The notes: a model not told the origin generated them from the sequence alone. DNA of 36,889 nucleotides from Methylobacterium aquaticum (GCF_001043915.1 NZ_LABX01000026.1:1-36889); one strand, 5' to 3'; shown: positions 15,207 through 23,429, numbered from the stretch's first letter. Program-made: numbers and translations.

Positions 15207-16229
15207 ATGGATTTCAGCATGATGTTCGTCGACTGGCTCGGAAAGCCTGTCTGGCTGTGGCTCGGCTTCCTCGGACTCGTGGCTGGGTTGCTCGCCCTGG
15301 ATCTCGGCGTCCTGCACCGCGAGCGGCGCGTCATCGGCGTGCGCGAGAGCCTCGCGACCAGCGCCCTCTACATCATCCTGGGACTCGGCTTCGGCGCCTT
15401 CATCTGGTGGCAGCTCGGGTCGAAGGCCGGGATGGCCTATCTGACGGGCTTTGCCGTCGAGAAGGCACTCGCGATGGACAACGTCTTCGTCATCGCGATG
15501 ATCTTTGCCTATTTCGCGATCCCCCGCGCCTTTCAGCACAGGGTGCTGTTCTGGGGCATCCTGGGCGTGCTCGTCCTGCGCGCGATCATGATCGGGCTCG
15601 GTGCGGCCATCGTGGCGAATTTCGCATGGGTGCTCTACGTCTTCGCCGCCTTCCTGATCGCCACCGGCGTCAAGATGCTGGTCGTCAAGGACCGTCCATA
15701 CGACGTGGGGGCGAACCCGGTGCTCGCCTTCGTGCGCCGTCGCGTCGCGGTCACGGACAGCTTGCACGGCGAGCGCTTTTTCGTCCGCCAGCCTGATCGG
15801 ACGACGGGTGAACACGCCTGGCACATCACGCCCCTGTTCCTGGCGCTTCTGCTGATCGAGGTTGCCGACGTCATCTTCGCGGTCGACTCGGTCCCTGCGA
15901 TCTTCGCCATCACCACCGATCCGTACATCATCTATACCTCGAATATCTTTGCGATCCTCGGTCTGCGCGCGCTCTATTTCGCGCTGGCTGCGATGGTGGA
16001 CCGGTTCCACTACCTCAAGTATGCGCTGGCGGCCGTCCTTGTGTTTATCGGCTCCAAGATCTTCATTGCCGACCTGCTGGCCCTCGACAAGCTGCCTCCG
16101 GCGCTGTCGCTCGGAGTGACGTTCGGGCTGCTCCTCGGAGGCGTGGTGTGGAGCGTGGTCGCGCCGGGCCAGGGATCGCCTCGAACGACTCCGGCAGACC
16201 GGACTGAGCGTGAGGCCCGGAGGCCGTAG
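15207..16229 (+). CDS. TerC/Alx-family membrane protein
   Basis: Integral inner-membrane protein of 340 residues with eight or nine predicted helices. Acidic residues lie inside helices at the places conserved in the family: LLALDLGVL (about 28-36), FAVEKALAMDNVFVIAMIFA and LLIEVADVIFAVDSVPAIFA. TerC/Alx proteins are linked to tellurite resistance and to metal, especially manganese, export. The start is ATG 15207 (MDFSMMF), because GAAGG lies eight bases upstream; ATG 15192 and an upstream extension are weaker. The C-terminus is polar and probably cytoplasmic. It is a single-gene unit on the plus strand between an efflux operon and the metal region, which would fit a role in metal homeostasis. 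Confidence 0.88.
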   Translation: MDFSMMFVDWLGKPVWLWLGFLGLVAGLLALDLGVLHRERRVIGVRESLATSALYIILGLGFGAFIWWQLGSKAGMAYLTGFAVEKALAMDNVFVIAMIFAYFAIPRAFQHRVLFWGILGVLVLRAIMIGLGAAIVANFAWVLYVFAAFLIATGVKMLVVKDRPYDVGANPVLAFVRRRVAVTDSLHGERFFVRQPDRTTGEHAWHITPLFLALLLIEVADVIFAVDSVPAIFAITTDPYIIYTSNIFAILGLRALYFALAAMVDRFHYLKYALAAVLVFIGSKIFIADLLALDKLPPALSLGVTFGLLLGGVVWSVVAPGQGSPRTTPADRTEREARRP

Positions 16230-16239
16230 CCGGGCGCCG

Positions 16240-16273
16240 GGGTGCCGTTGGTTTCCGCGCCAGGGCGGCACCC
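16240..16273 (+). terminator. possible TerC terminator
   Basis: Arms GGGTGCCG (16240-16247) and CGGCACCC (16266-16273) with an 18-nt loop, beginning 11 bases after the TerC stop codon. No T run follows, so the call is tentative. Confidence 0.35.
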
Positions 16274-16390
16274 TGATTCTGGCGCGATCAAGAATTGCAG
16301 CTTGGGAAAACGTCGATGCACGACCTGGTCGCAAGCTTCGTCGCAATGACGTTGATCCAGCCCCTCGAAGAGGGGATGACACAGGCATTG

Positions 16391-16505
16391 TGAACCGCTC
16401 CGGGTTTTTCGGAGGCTTGTTGGCTTGTGTCAGGCGGCCAAGGCTTGATCGCCGACGTGAGTATAATCGCGCGCCTCAGCCTCGGCGGGAGGGACGTTGC
16501 CGATC
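16391..16505 (-). mobile_element. IS3-family end with OrfB C-terminus
   Basis: The plus strand at 16391 reads TGAACCGCTCCGGGTTTTTC, like the terminal inverted repeat of many IS3 elements. Just inside, the minus strand encodes IGNVPPAEAEARDYTHVGDQ followed by ALAA and a stop, the characteristic IS3 OrfB C-terminus. The similarity breaks off at about 16505, where an IS630-type sequence begins, so this is a truncated element end. Confidence 0.75.
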
Positions 16506-16822
16506 GGCGCGAGGAGGCGACGGTGTGTCGAGCACCAGGGTTTCGACCTGAGCGTCGTCAATGCGGCGGGGAGCGCCACTCCGAGGCCGGTCGTAGAGCC
16601 CCTCGACGCGGTCGCTCAGGAAGCGGTTGCGCCACTTGCTGACGATGGCCGGATCGAGGGAGAGGTCGGCGGCATGGCTTTGTTGGACGCGCCTTCATCG
16701 GCCCGCAGCAGGATGCGTGCGCGCACAGCCAAACCTTGCGCGGTCTTGCGACGCCCGGCCCATTTCTCCAGGGCGTCACGCTCGGCCGGGCTCAGCTGCA
16801 CCGCAGGCATGGGACGAGGCAT
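16506..16822 (-). pseudogene. IS630-family transposase N-terminal fragment
   Basis: Starts MPRPMPAVQLSPAERDALEK at 16822 and continues KTAQGLAVRARILL, an IS630-type HTH. It shifts frame near 16690 and resumes as DLSLDPAIVSKWRNRFLSDR, VEGLYDRPRSGAPRRIDDAQ, then fuses into IS3 sequence near 16505. The catalytic DDE part is absent. Together with the IS3 end this leaves no intact transposase in 16230-16891. Confidence 0.8.
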
Positions 16823-16891
16823 CGGCGCGCTCCGTGGCGGGGGCAGGCCCACCAACCTTCATCGCCGAACTCCAGTTCCAGGACCAAACAT

Positions 16892-19096
16892 CTAGAACCG
16901 CATCGTCAGGGCCGCGCGGATGTTGCGCCCGGGCAGTAGGATCTCGTTCTTCTTGAACGAGGCGGCATTGCGGATGTCGTCGTTCAGAAGGTTGCGGCCC
17001 TGGAGGCTGAACGTGATCTCGTTCGCCCCGTACACCGCCGGGTCGAGCGGTGCCGTGTAACTCAATTCAGCCCGCAGATCGTTGTAGCCCGGCGTCGGCG
17101 TGTCGAAGGTGCCGAACCGGTTCTGCTCGAAGGCGTGCAGCAGGTTGACCCGGGCAAACCAGCTGTCCGCGCGCAGGTAGACGCCGCCGCCGAGCCGGTA
17201 GGGCGGGATGCGCGGCACGTTGGTGTTGTCGTCGAACTTGGCCCGGGTGGCATCGAACTGGCCCTCGATGCCGAGGAAGCCGTTGCCGACCGGGATCGCA
17301 TCGTACTGGCCGATGATCTCGGCGCCGTAGAAGACGGCATTCTGCTGCGTGTAGACGATCTGGCGGTCCGCGGTCCCGATCCCGCAGGTGTCGAAGGTTT
17401 CCCCGCACAGGGCACCGGTCTCGCGCTTGGCGATGAAGCCGGTATAGCGCGTGAAGAACCCGGTCGCGTCGAGCCGCAGGGGGCCGACGCCACGGCGGAT
17501 GCTCATCTCGACCGTGCGCGCCCGCTCCAGTTGCAGGAACGGATTGCCGATCTCGAACGTGTTGGTCGCCTCGTGCGGCCCCTGCGAGTAGAGTTCGTAG
17601 CCCGTCGGTGCGCGCTCGACGTAGGAGCCGGTCACGCTCGCCACGAAGTCGAGGGGCAGGTCCTGCAACGCGCCGAAGCTGGCGCTCTTCGGCGCGAAGC
17701 GCCGGGTCAGGCCGAACCTCAGCGGCTCGCTGGCACCCGGTTCCGGCAGGTAGGCGCTCGGGAACTGCGCCGCGATGCTGTTGACCCGGTCGCTCTCGAT
17801 GCGGCCAGCGGCCTGGAGGCGCAGTCCGTTGCCGATCGCGAGTTCCTCGAACAGGAAGACCGCTTGGGCGCGCGAGTCCGTCTGCGGAAGGAAGCTCTCG
17901 CCGAGGGTGTTGGTGATGCGCCGGTTGACCTGCACGCCGAGGGCGCCGGTGAGCACGCCGAAATCCGTCCTGATCGGAACGTGCTGCGCCTCGATCCGCG
18001 CTTCCCCTTCGCGGTTCTTGAAGATCGCGCCGACTTCGAACTGGCCTGTCTGCCCGAGGACGTTCTCGTCATGCCGAAACACAGAGTATCCGGCCCAGTA
18101 GCGGATGACCTCGATCGGCCCGTCGAGGGGGCGATACTCACCCTTCGAGAGCACCCGGTCCTGGCGCGGGTTCAAGAAGGCACGCTCCTCGGCTGCGGCT
18201 CCGCCGGGGATCTGGTAGCGCGCATCGAAACGGTCGTAGGAGATGCCGATGAAGCCGCGCTCGCCGATCGCCGAGATGCCGAACGCCCCCCCTTGGGTCT
18301 CGGTTGCGGAGTTGGGCTGGACGCCGCCGGGGATTGCGTAGCTGTCGGTCGCCGTCCTGAAGCCGTCGGCGTGGATCGCAAAGCCGTCGGCACCCGCATC
18401 CACCGTGGCCGCGCCGAGGCGGCCGTTGTCAACGCTGGAATACCCCGTCGTGACCAAGCCTTGAACGCCGTTCGGAGGGATAAAGGTCGGCACACGGTTG
18501 TTGTCGGCAGAGACGACGCCGCCGATGGCGCCCGAGCCGTAGCGCAGGGTCGCGGGGCCGCGGATCACCTCCAGGCGGTTGGCGACCAACGGGTTGATCG
18601 GTATGGCGTGGTCCTCGCCCAGGTCGGTGACGCCGCCGTTGGAGATGCCGTTCTCCTGGATACGCACGCGGGCGTTGTCGAGACCACGGATGATCGGCCG
18701 GGAGGCGGCGCCCGGCGCATAAGTGGTCGACGAGATGCCCGGCCGGTCGAACAGCGCGTCGCCGAGGGTGCGTGGCTGATCGCGGACGATCTGGTCCTGA
18801 GTCACGATCGTGACGGGCGAGAAGGTGTCGGTCGCGACCGGTAGGGAGCCGATAGGAACTCTGGCGCCGGTCCCGTCTCCGGCGCGGCCCTGCTGGATCG
18901 GGCTCGGGCTGGTCACGCTGATCTCGTCGAGTGCGATCGTCTCCTGTGCCGCGACGCGGTTCGTCCCAAGCGCTCCGGCAGCGAGAATCGAACTGACCAG
19001 CAGGAGGGTTCGCGCGCCTTGCTGACCACCGGGAGACGGGCCTGGCGACGGGTAGCCGGAAGGTTCTGCTAAACCATCGACAAACTGCTCACTCAT
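16892..19096 (-). CDS. TonB-dependent outer-membrane receptor, ZnuD-like (copy 1)
   Basis: Outer-membrane gated transporter of 734 residues: leader (hydrophobic TLLLVSSILAAGALG, about 30-44), mature start with the TonB-box-like DEISVTSPSP, plug domain (DQPRTLGDALFDRPGISSTT and then SRPIIRGLDNARVRIQENG) and a C-terminal barrel ending in Phe. The plug text DHAIPINPLVANRLEVIRGP and YGSGAIGGVVSADNNRVP is the pattern I associate with ZnuD-type zinc receptors. One barrel loop has a Cys-x6-Cys pair (CGETFDTC). The start is ATG 19096, with GGATGG upstream; the leader is longer than usual. It is a close paralogue (roughly three quarters identical over the plug) of the receptor at 21276-23414. Zinc is the likely ligand, but a metallophore is possible. 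Confidence 0.88.
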   Translation of the reverse strand: MSEQFVDGLAEPSGYPSPGPSPGGQQGARTLLLVSSILAAGALGTNRVAAQETIALDEISVTSPSPIQQGRAGDGTGARVPIGSLPVATDTFSPVTIVTQDQIVRDQPRTLGDALFDRPGISSTTYAPGAASRPIIRGLDNARVRIQENGISNGGVTDLGEDHAIPINPLVANRLEVIRGPATLRYGSGAIGGVVSADNNRVPTFIPPNGVQGLVTTGYSSVDNGRLGAATVDAGADGFAIHADGFRTATDSYAIPGGVQPNSATETQGGAFGISAIGERGFIGISYDRFDARYQIPGGAAAEERAFLNPRQDRVLSKGEYRPLDGPIEVIRYWAGYSVFRHDENVLGQTGQFEVGAIFKNREGEARIEAQHVPIRTDFGVLTGALGVQVNRRITNTLGESFLPQTDSRAQAVFLFEELAIGNGLRLQAAGRIESDRVNSIAAQFPSAYLPEPGASEPLRFGLTRRFAPKSASFGALQDLPLDFVASVTGSYVERAPTGYELYSQGPHEATNTFEIGNPFLQLERARTVEMSIRRGVGPLRLDATGFFTRYTGFIAKRETGALCGETFDTCGIGTADRQIVYTQQNAVFYGAEIIGQYDAIPVGNGFLGIEGQFDATRAKFDDNTNVPRIPPYRLGGGVYLRADSWFARVNLLHAFEQNRFGTFDTPTPGYNDLRAELSYTAPLDPAVYGANEITFSLQGRNLLNDDIRNAASFKKNEILLPGRNIRAALTMRF

Positions 19097-19534
19097 GGTC
19101 CATCCACTAAAAAAATTAGCATTGGCTATATTTCGGGACGTTTCTAACGGGCGCCGTTCTGAAATGTCAAGCTTCAAGTGTCGTCCGACGCTGCCTCGTT
19201 ACGCCGTGGTGGCCTGCCCGGAACGGGGCAGAGGGCAGCCAGGCGAGCACCGCTCGGCTCGTGCCGCCCAGGTCTCTTCCGTAAGGCAAGGTGTCGCGCG
19301 CAAGGTCAGCGCGGACGGCGGGAGCCAGTAACGGGCCTCTCGGGTGAGTGTCAGACGCTCCCGACACCTGCCGCTCACTCAATGCTAAGCTTGCAGCCCC
19401 GTTTCGAAACGGGCTTTGACGCGGGCCGCATGACAGGCTGCGGTCACCGGCCTAATTTGGAAGCAGCACACGGATGAGAGGCATGCCTTTTAAGGTGCAG
19501 TTCTTGTAATTATATCCCTGCGCTGTCTGAAGCA
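19097..19534. other. intergenic, no gene recognised
   Basis: Holds the upstream region of receptor copy 1, including a T/A-rich tract and a small inverted repeat TAGC-CAAT-GCTA at about 19113-19124. A 16-bp perfect palindrome, CCCGTTTC then GAAACGGG, lies at 19398-19413. I found no Zur-type box here comparable to the one before receptor copy 2. Confidence 0.5.
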
Positions 19535-19874
19535 TTGCAAGGGTCCTATCCGCTCTGGTCTGCGGTCATCGAGCGGTTCGAGAAGTATGCGCCGGCGAGC
19601 CTGATAGCCATGATTCAAGGTCCGCCAGCACCTGTTCGTCTTCGTCCAGAACCGGGAGTTGGGGCCGACCAACAACGGTTCGGAGGCGGCACTGTGTCCC
19701 TGCGTGATCTACCGCAAGATCACCAACGGCTTCCGCCAGGAATGCGGCGTCCATCTCACCGCCGACATCCGCTGCATCATCGAGACCGCACGACGACACG
19801 CCATGCGGGCGATCGATGCCATCCGCGATGCCCTCAACACGCCGCCGCTCCAGGCACTCTCCGCAGCAGGGTGA
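19535..19874 (+). pseudogene. IS66-family transposase C-terminal fragment
   Basis: From about 19620 the plus strand reads VRQHLFVFVQNRELGPTNNG then SEAALCPCVIYRKITNGFRQ, and continues to a stop at 19872-19874. This is the C-terminal PTNN.SE...RK.TNGFR signature of IS66 TnpC. Upstream, AVIERFEKYAPASL fits the same protein in another frame, so a frameshift lies near 19615. The rest of the transposase and the accessory IS66 genes are absent. Confidence 0.8.
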
Positions 19875-20355
19875 GCAATGACGGCGCAACTCCCCGTAGA
19901 GCCCCTTTCGCTGTCGCTTGGGTATGAAGACGATGTGATATTTGCCAAACCCCTCTTTGAGTGGCTTACAAATTCGGACTCGTCGATCGTGGAATTTTGT
20001 TTTGCGCTTGGCGGCTCACAACAAGAAGCTTCTTCGATGGACACGTCAGAAAAGCGTCAAACTGCTGCCGCCATCCTGGCAAAACCGGGGTTTGCTTATT
20101 TCGAATAATTTCCGACCAGCGGATTGTCGAGATCAGTATCGACGACTCAAAAAATCATTGATCGCGATATGCCCAGACAAAATCAGATTCCAGATTGTTT
20201 GATTATGAGGCATGGTGATTAAATTCGCATCCATGTTCGATCTTCTGGCGCGCGGTTTTTCTTCAAAATCATGCAACTCCGCCTGTACGCCTTCCGCCTT
20301 CGGGGCACGCACGCCGTGATGTGCGAAGGACGGCCGAACTGGAAGGACCGCATGG
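19875..20355. other. AT-richer stretch without recognised gene
   Basis: Base composition is clearly lower in GC than the surrounding genes. Three short overlapping frames (the best is 19878-20108, 76 residues) have no family resemblance I recognise, no good ribosome site and no consistent codon bias. It is most likely relic mobile DNA between the IS66 fragment and the SmtB operon. Confidence 0.45.
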
Positions 20356-20403
20356 TTGACTCTTCCAGCGATATCGCCGACATATGAACACGTGCTCATG
20401 TGT
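20356..20403 (+). promoter_or_regulatory. SmtB-type operator and likely promoter
   Basis: A 24-bp palindrome, ACATATGAACAC (20380-20391) with GTGCTCATGTGT (20392-20403), 10 of 12 pairs matching, has the ATGAACA..TG.TCAT form of ArsR/SmtB metal-sensor operators. A -35-like TTGACT lies at 20356-20361; the -10 would fall inside the palindrome, as expected if repressor binding blocks polymerase. It sits just before the SmtB-like gene, pointing to autoregulation of the operon. Confidence 0.72.
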
Positions 20404-20417
20404 TGAGGGTCCTGGAC

Positions 20418-20777
20418 GTGCCGCAGCTGTCTGAGGCTCAGTTGACGGATATCGCGGAGGTGTTCCGGCTGCTTGGTGAGCCAAACCGGTTACGAATCGT
20501 CCTGGTCTGCCTCGACGAGGCAAGATTGGTTGGTGAAATTTGTGAGGTCCTCGGTCTTTCACAGTCTCTCACCTCCCATCATCTGCGTTTGCTGCGCACC
20601 GCCCGGATCATGCGGGCAACACGGCAGGGGCGGCAGGTCGCCTACACGATCGACGACGATCATGTGCGAGATGTTCTCCGCAACATGATCGCCCACTTCG
20701 TCGAGCCGCATGAGCATACCCACGATCCGGCGATTGAGGAGGCCGGATCCTGTTCTTCCAGCAAAGGAACAAGCTGA
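20418..20777 (+). CDS. ArsR/SmtB-family metal-sensing repressor
   Basis: Winged-helix repressor of about 119 residues. RLLGEPNRLRIVLVCLDEAR leads into GEICEVLGLSQSLTSHHLRL (recognition helix) and a beta wing (MRATRQGRQVAYTIDDDHV). An ELCVCDL-type metal site would map to the GEICEV segment, which keeps one cysteine. The C-terminus HFVEPHEHTHDPAIEEAGS is rich in His and acidic residues, like the alpha-5 zinc site of SmtB/NmtR sensors, and ends in CSSSK. The start is placed at GTG 20418, where GAGGG lies eight bases upstream; GTG 20400 is in frame but inside the operator palindrome. The stop overlaps the metallothionein ATG by one base (TGATG), so they form one operon. Confidence 0.87.
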   Translation: MPQLSEAQLTDIAEVFRLLGEPNRLRIVLVCLDEARLVGEICEVLGLSQSLTSHHLRLLRTARIMRATRQGRQVAYTIDDDHVRDVLRNMIAHFVEPHEHTHDPAIEEAGSCSSSKGTS

Positions 20778-20950
20778 TGACGAGCGTCAATGTCGAGATG
20801 GTGAAGTGTGCCTGCCAGGATTGCGTCTGCGTGATCCCGCTGGCCAAGGCTGTAAGCCGTGACGGCAAAGCCTATTGCTGCGACGATTGTGCCGACGGCC
20901 ACAAGGACCATGCCGGCTGTGAGCACGCCGGCTGCACCTGTCACGGCTAG
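20777..20950 (+). CDS. smtA: bacterial metallothionein (SmtA/BmtA family)
   Basis: Small cytoplasmic metal-sequestering protein of 57 residues with ten cysteines (11, 13, 16, 18, 34, 35, 38, 48, 53, 55) and four histidines (42, 45, 50, 56). The layout KCACQDCVC, DGKAYCCDDCADGH, then GCEHAGCTCHG follows the SmtA zinc-finger-like fold closely; cyanobacterial SmtA has nine cysteines in the same order, and the extra one here is the CC at 34-35. It is translationally coupled to the SmtB-like repressor (one-base overlap), so it should be induced by excess zinc or cadmium. Its TAG stop is also the first three bases of the 105-bp MITE at 20948-21052. Confidence 0.92.
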   Translation: MTSVNVEMVKCACQDCVCVIPLAKAVSRDGKAYCCDDCADGHKDHAGCEHAGCTCHG

Positions 20951-21052
20951 AGCGCTTCACGATCGCGTTGCAATCGCGAAGCTTCTCCAGCTGTTTGATT
21001 GTGCCGCATTTTCTACGACGAGCCGGTATCCACTTCGTCGGAAAATGCTCTA
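20948..21052 (+). mobile_element. 105-bp MITE B, copy 1
   Basis: Begins TAGAGCGCTTCACG and ends GGAAAATGCTCTA, so the ends are TA-GAGC and GCTC-TA. It contains two hairpins: GCTTCACG...CGCGAAGC and CGACGAA...TTCGTCG-type arms around GTGGATACCGG (read on the minus strand). Same length as copies at 23681 and 24222. It overlaps the metallothionein stop codon on the left and abuts repeat A copy 2 on the right. Confidence 0.88.
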
Positions 21053-21053
21053 A

Positions 21054-21224
21054 TACCAACGGTCGAAAGAAAACGACCATTGGTGCCGCTCGCGAATTTT
21101 CGCCAAGCCCAAGGTCCCGGACATCTGGGCTTGGCATCGACAATTCGAGAGGGAGTCAACGGCCGCGTCGATCTCGGGCCTGCCCGAGATCGAATCGATG
21201 CGTCAGCATCTTCGGCCATTGGTA
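21054..21224 (+). mobile_element. MITE-like repeat A, copy 2 (TSD TAA)
   Basis: Starts TACCAACGGTCG and ends GGCCATTGGTA, flanked by TAA at 21051-21053 and 21225-21227. It shares the left and right thirds with copy 1 and has an extra internal palindrome, TCGATCTCGGGC with GCCCGAGATCGA (21168-21193). No coding capacity. It lies 50 bp downstream of the end of receptor copy 2. Confidence 0.82.
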
Positions 21225-21275
21225 TAAAGCGAGGCGTCGGCCTCCGGCGTTGCTCTGCCGGAGGCCGGTATGGGA

Positions 21276-23414
21276 TCAGAACCGGGCGGTCAGGAACAGC
21301 CGAACGTTCCGGCCAGGCAGCAGGATCTCGTCCTTCTTGAACGACGCCGAGTTGCGGATATCGTCGTCGAGAAGGTTGCGTCCCTGCAGCCCGAGCGTCA
21401 CTTCGCTTGCGCCATAAACGGCGGGATCAAGCGTCTTGGTGTAGCTCACTTCCGCACGCAGATCGTTCCAGCCCGGGGTGTCGGTCTCGAATGGGGCAAT
21501 CTGGGTGTGCGCGAATGCGTGCAACAGGTTTATCCGCGCAAACCATCCATCGGCACGGAGATAGACGCCACCGCCCAGGCGGTAAGGCGGGATCCGCGGC
21601 ACGTTGGTGCCGTCGTCGAACTTGGCGCGGACAAAGTCGAACTGCCCTTCAACACCGATGAACCCATTGCCGATCGGCAGGGCGTCATATTGCCCAATGA
21701 GTTCTGCGCCGTAGAAGGTGGCGTTCTGTTGTGAGTAGACGATCTGACGTAGCTCGTCGCCGCTGCCGCAGCTTGCAAAGTCATCGTCGCAGAGGGTGCC
21801 GGTCAGGCGCTTGTAGATGAAACCGGTGTAGCGCGTGTAATAGCCGGTCGCCTCGAAGCGCAGCGGCCCGTCACCGTGACGGATGCTGGCCTCGACGGTG
21901 CGTGCCCGCTCCAGCCGCAGGGTCGGATCGCCGATCTCGAAGGTGGCCGTGGCGTCGTGCGGACCCTGCGAGAACAGCTCGTAGCCGGTCGGCGCGCGCT
22001 CGACGTAGGAGCCGGTGAGGCTCGCCACGAAGCCGTAGGGCAGATCCTGCAGCAGGCCGAAGCTCGCGCTCTTTGGCGCGAAACGGCGCGTGAGCCGGTA
22101 GCTCAGCGGATCCTCACCGTCGACCGGGAGGTAGTCACCCGGGAACTGGACGGCGGTGCTGCGGATACGGTCGCCCTCGATGCGGCCCGCCGCCTGCAGG
22201 CGCGTGCCCGGCAAAACCTCCAGCTCCTCGAACAGATAGACGGCGCCCGCCCGCGAGTCGGTGCGCGGCAGGAACGCCTCGAGCTGGGTGTTGATCAGCC
22301 GCCGGTCGGCCTGAACACCGATGGCACCGGTGAGCTTGCCGAGGGTGGTGAACACGGGGACGTGCTGCGCCTCGATCCGCACCTCGGCTTCGCGGTTCTT
22401 GAAGATCGCCTGCTGGCCTTCGAACCCATCCCCGCCGATGCCGATCTCGTCGTGACGGTAGGCCGAGTAGCCCGCCCAATAGCGGATCACCTCGATAGGA
22501 CCATCCAGCGGACGGTATTCACCCCGCGAGATCACCCGGTCCTGGTTCGGGGTCAGGCGGGTGCGGGCCTGCTCGGCCTCTCCACCCGGAATCGCGTAGA
22601 TCGCGTCGTAGTGGCTGAAGGCGACGCCGACGAAGCCGCGGTCGCCGATCGCCGACACACCGATCGAGCCGCCCTGCGACTCGCTGTAGGAGTTGCGCTG
22701 GATCCCGCCGGGGATCGCGTAGCTGTCGTTCGCCGTCTTGAAGCCATCAGCGTGCACGGCAAAGCCGTCCTTGCCGGCATCCACGGTCGCCGCGCCGAGG
22801 CGGCCGTTATCGACTGTCGAGTAGCCGGAGGTCACCTGCCCGGCATAGCCGTTCGCCGGGATGTAGGTCGGCACCCGGTTGTTCTCGGCCGAGACCACGC
22901 CACCGATCGCGCCCGAACCGTAGCGCAGGGTGGCGGGGCCACGGATCACCTCGAGGCGATCGGCCACCAGGGGATTGACCGGGACGGTGTGGTCCTCGCC
23001 GAGATCGGACACACCGCCGTTGACGATGCCGTTCTCCTGGATGCGGACCCGGGCGTTGTCGAGACCGCGGATGATCGGCCGGGAGGCGGCACCCGGCGCG
23101 TAGGTGGTCGACGAGATGCCGGGCCGGTCGAACAGCGCATCGCCGAGGGTGCGCGGCTGATCCCGCGCGATCTGCTGCTGCGTGACGACGGTCACGGGCG
23201 AGAACGTATTGGTCACGACCGGCAGCACACCGGTCGGGAACGCAGATCCCGCGCCGGTCACCGGCCCGGTGGGACGTGCAACGATCGGGCTCGGCGATGA
23301 GACGGTGATCTCGTCGAGCTTGATATCCTCTGCCCGCGCCGCGGCCGTGGCGACAAGAACGAGGGGCAGCGCAGTGCTGAGCGCCAGCAGGCCCAAGCGG
23401 CGACGGTATGGCAT
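21276..23414 (-). CDS. TonB-dependent outer-membrane receptor, ZnuD-like (copy 2)
   Basis: Paralogue of the receptor at 16892-19096, 712 residues. It has a compact signal peptide (LGLLALSTALPLVLVATAAA, cleavage near ARA-ED), a TonB-box-like DEITVSSPSP, a plug with DQPRTLGDALFDRPGISSTT and DHTVPVNPLVADRLEVIRGP, and a 22-strand type barrel ending in Phe. The loop Cys-x6-Cys pair is kept (CDDDFASC). The start is ATG 23414 (MPYRRRLGL). A Zur-like palindrome lies 15 bases upstream, unlike copy 1. Retention of two full-length, clearly diverged copies suggests different ligands or different regulation. Zinc is the most likely substrate class from the plug pattern and from the metallothionein operon next door; this is inference. 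Confidence 0.9.
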   Translation of the reverse strand: MPYRRRLGLLALSTALPLVLVATAAARAEDIKLDEITVSSPSPIVARPTGPVTGAGSAFPTGVLPVVTNTFSPVTVVTQQQIARDQPRTLGDALFDRPGISSTTYAPGAASRPIIRGLDNARVRIQENGIVNGGVSDLGEDHTVPVNPLVADRLEVIRGPATLRYGSGAIGGVVSAENNRVPTYIPANGYAGQVTSGYSTVDNGRLGAATVDAGKDGFAVHADGFKTANDSYAIPGGIQRNSYSESQGGSIGVSAIGDRGFVGVAFSHYDAIYAIPGGEAEQARTRLTPNQDRVISRGEYRPLDGPIEVIRYWAGYSAYRHDEIGIGGDGFEGQQAIFKNREAEVRIEAQHVPVFTTLGKLTGAIGVQADRRLINTQLEAFLPRTDSRAGAVYLFEELEVLPGTRLQAAGRIEGDRIRSTAVQFPGDYLPVDGEDPLSYRLTRRFAPKSASFGLLQDLPYGFVASLTGSYVERAPTGYELFSQGPHDATATFEIGDPTLRLERARTVEASIRHGDGPLRFEATGYYTRYTGFIYKRLTGTLCDDDFASCGSGDELRQIVYSQQNATFYGAELIGQYDALPIGNGFIGVEGQFDFVRAKFDDGTNVPRIPPYRLGGGVYLRADGWFARINLLHAFAHTQIAPFETDTPGWNDLRAEVSYTKTLDPAVYGASEVTLGLQGRNLLDDDIRNSASFKKDEILLPGRNVRLFLTARF

Positions 23415-23429
23415 CGGAGTTCCACGCGC

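Noticed and set aside
19878..20108. 76-residue ORF
   Set aside because: No ribosome site, no family resemblance and overlapping alternatives in all frames; treated as noncoding relic DNA.
20400..20417. GTG 20400 as start of the SmtB-like repressor
   Set aside because: It lies inside the operator palindrome and has no ribosome site; GTG 20418 has GAGGG at good spacing.
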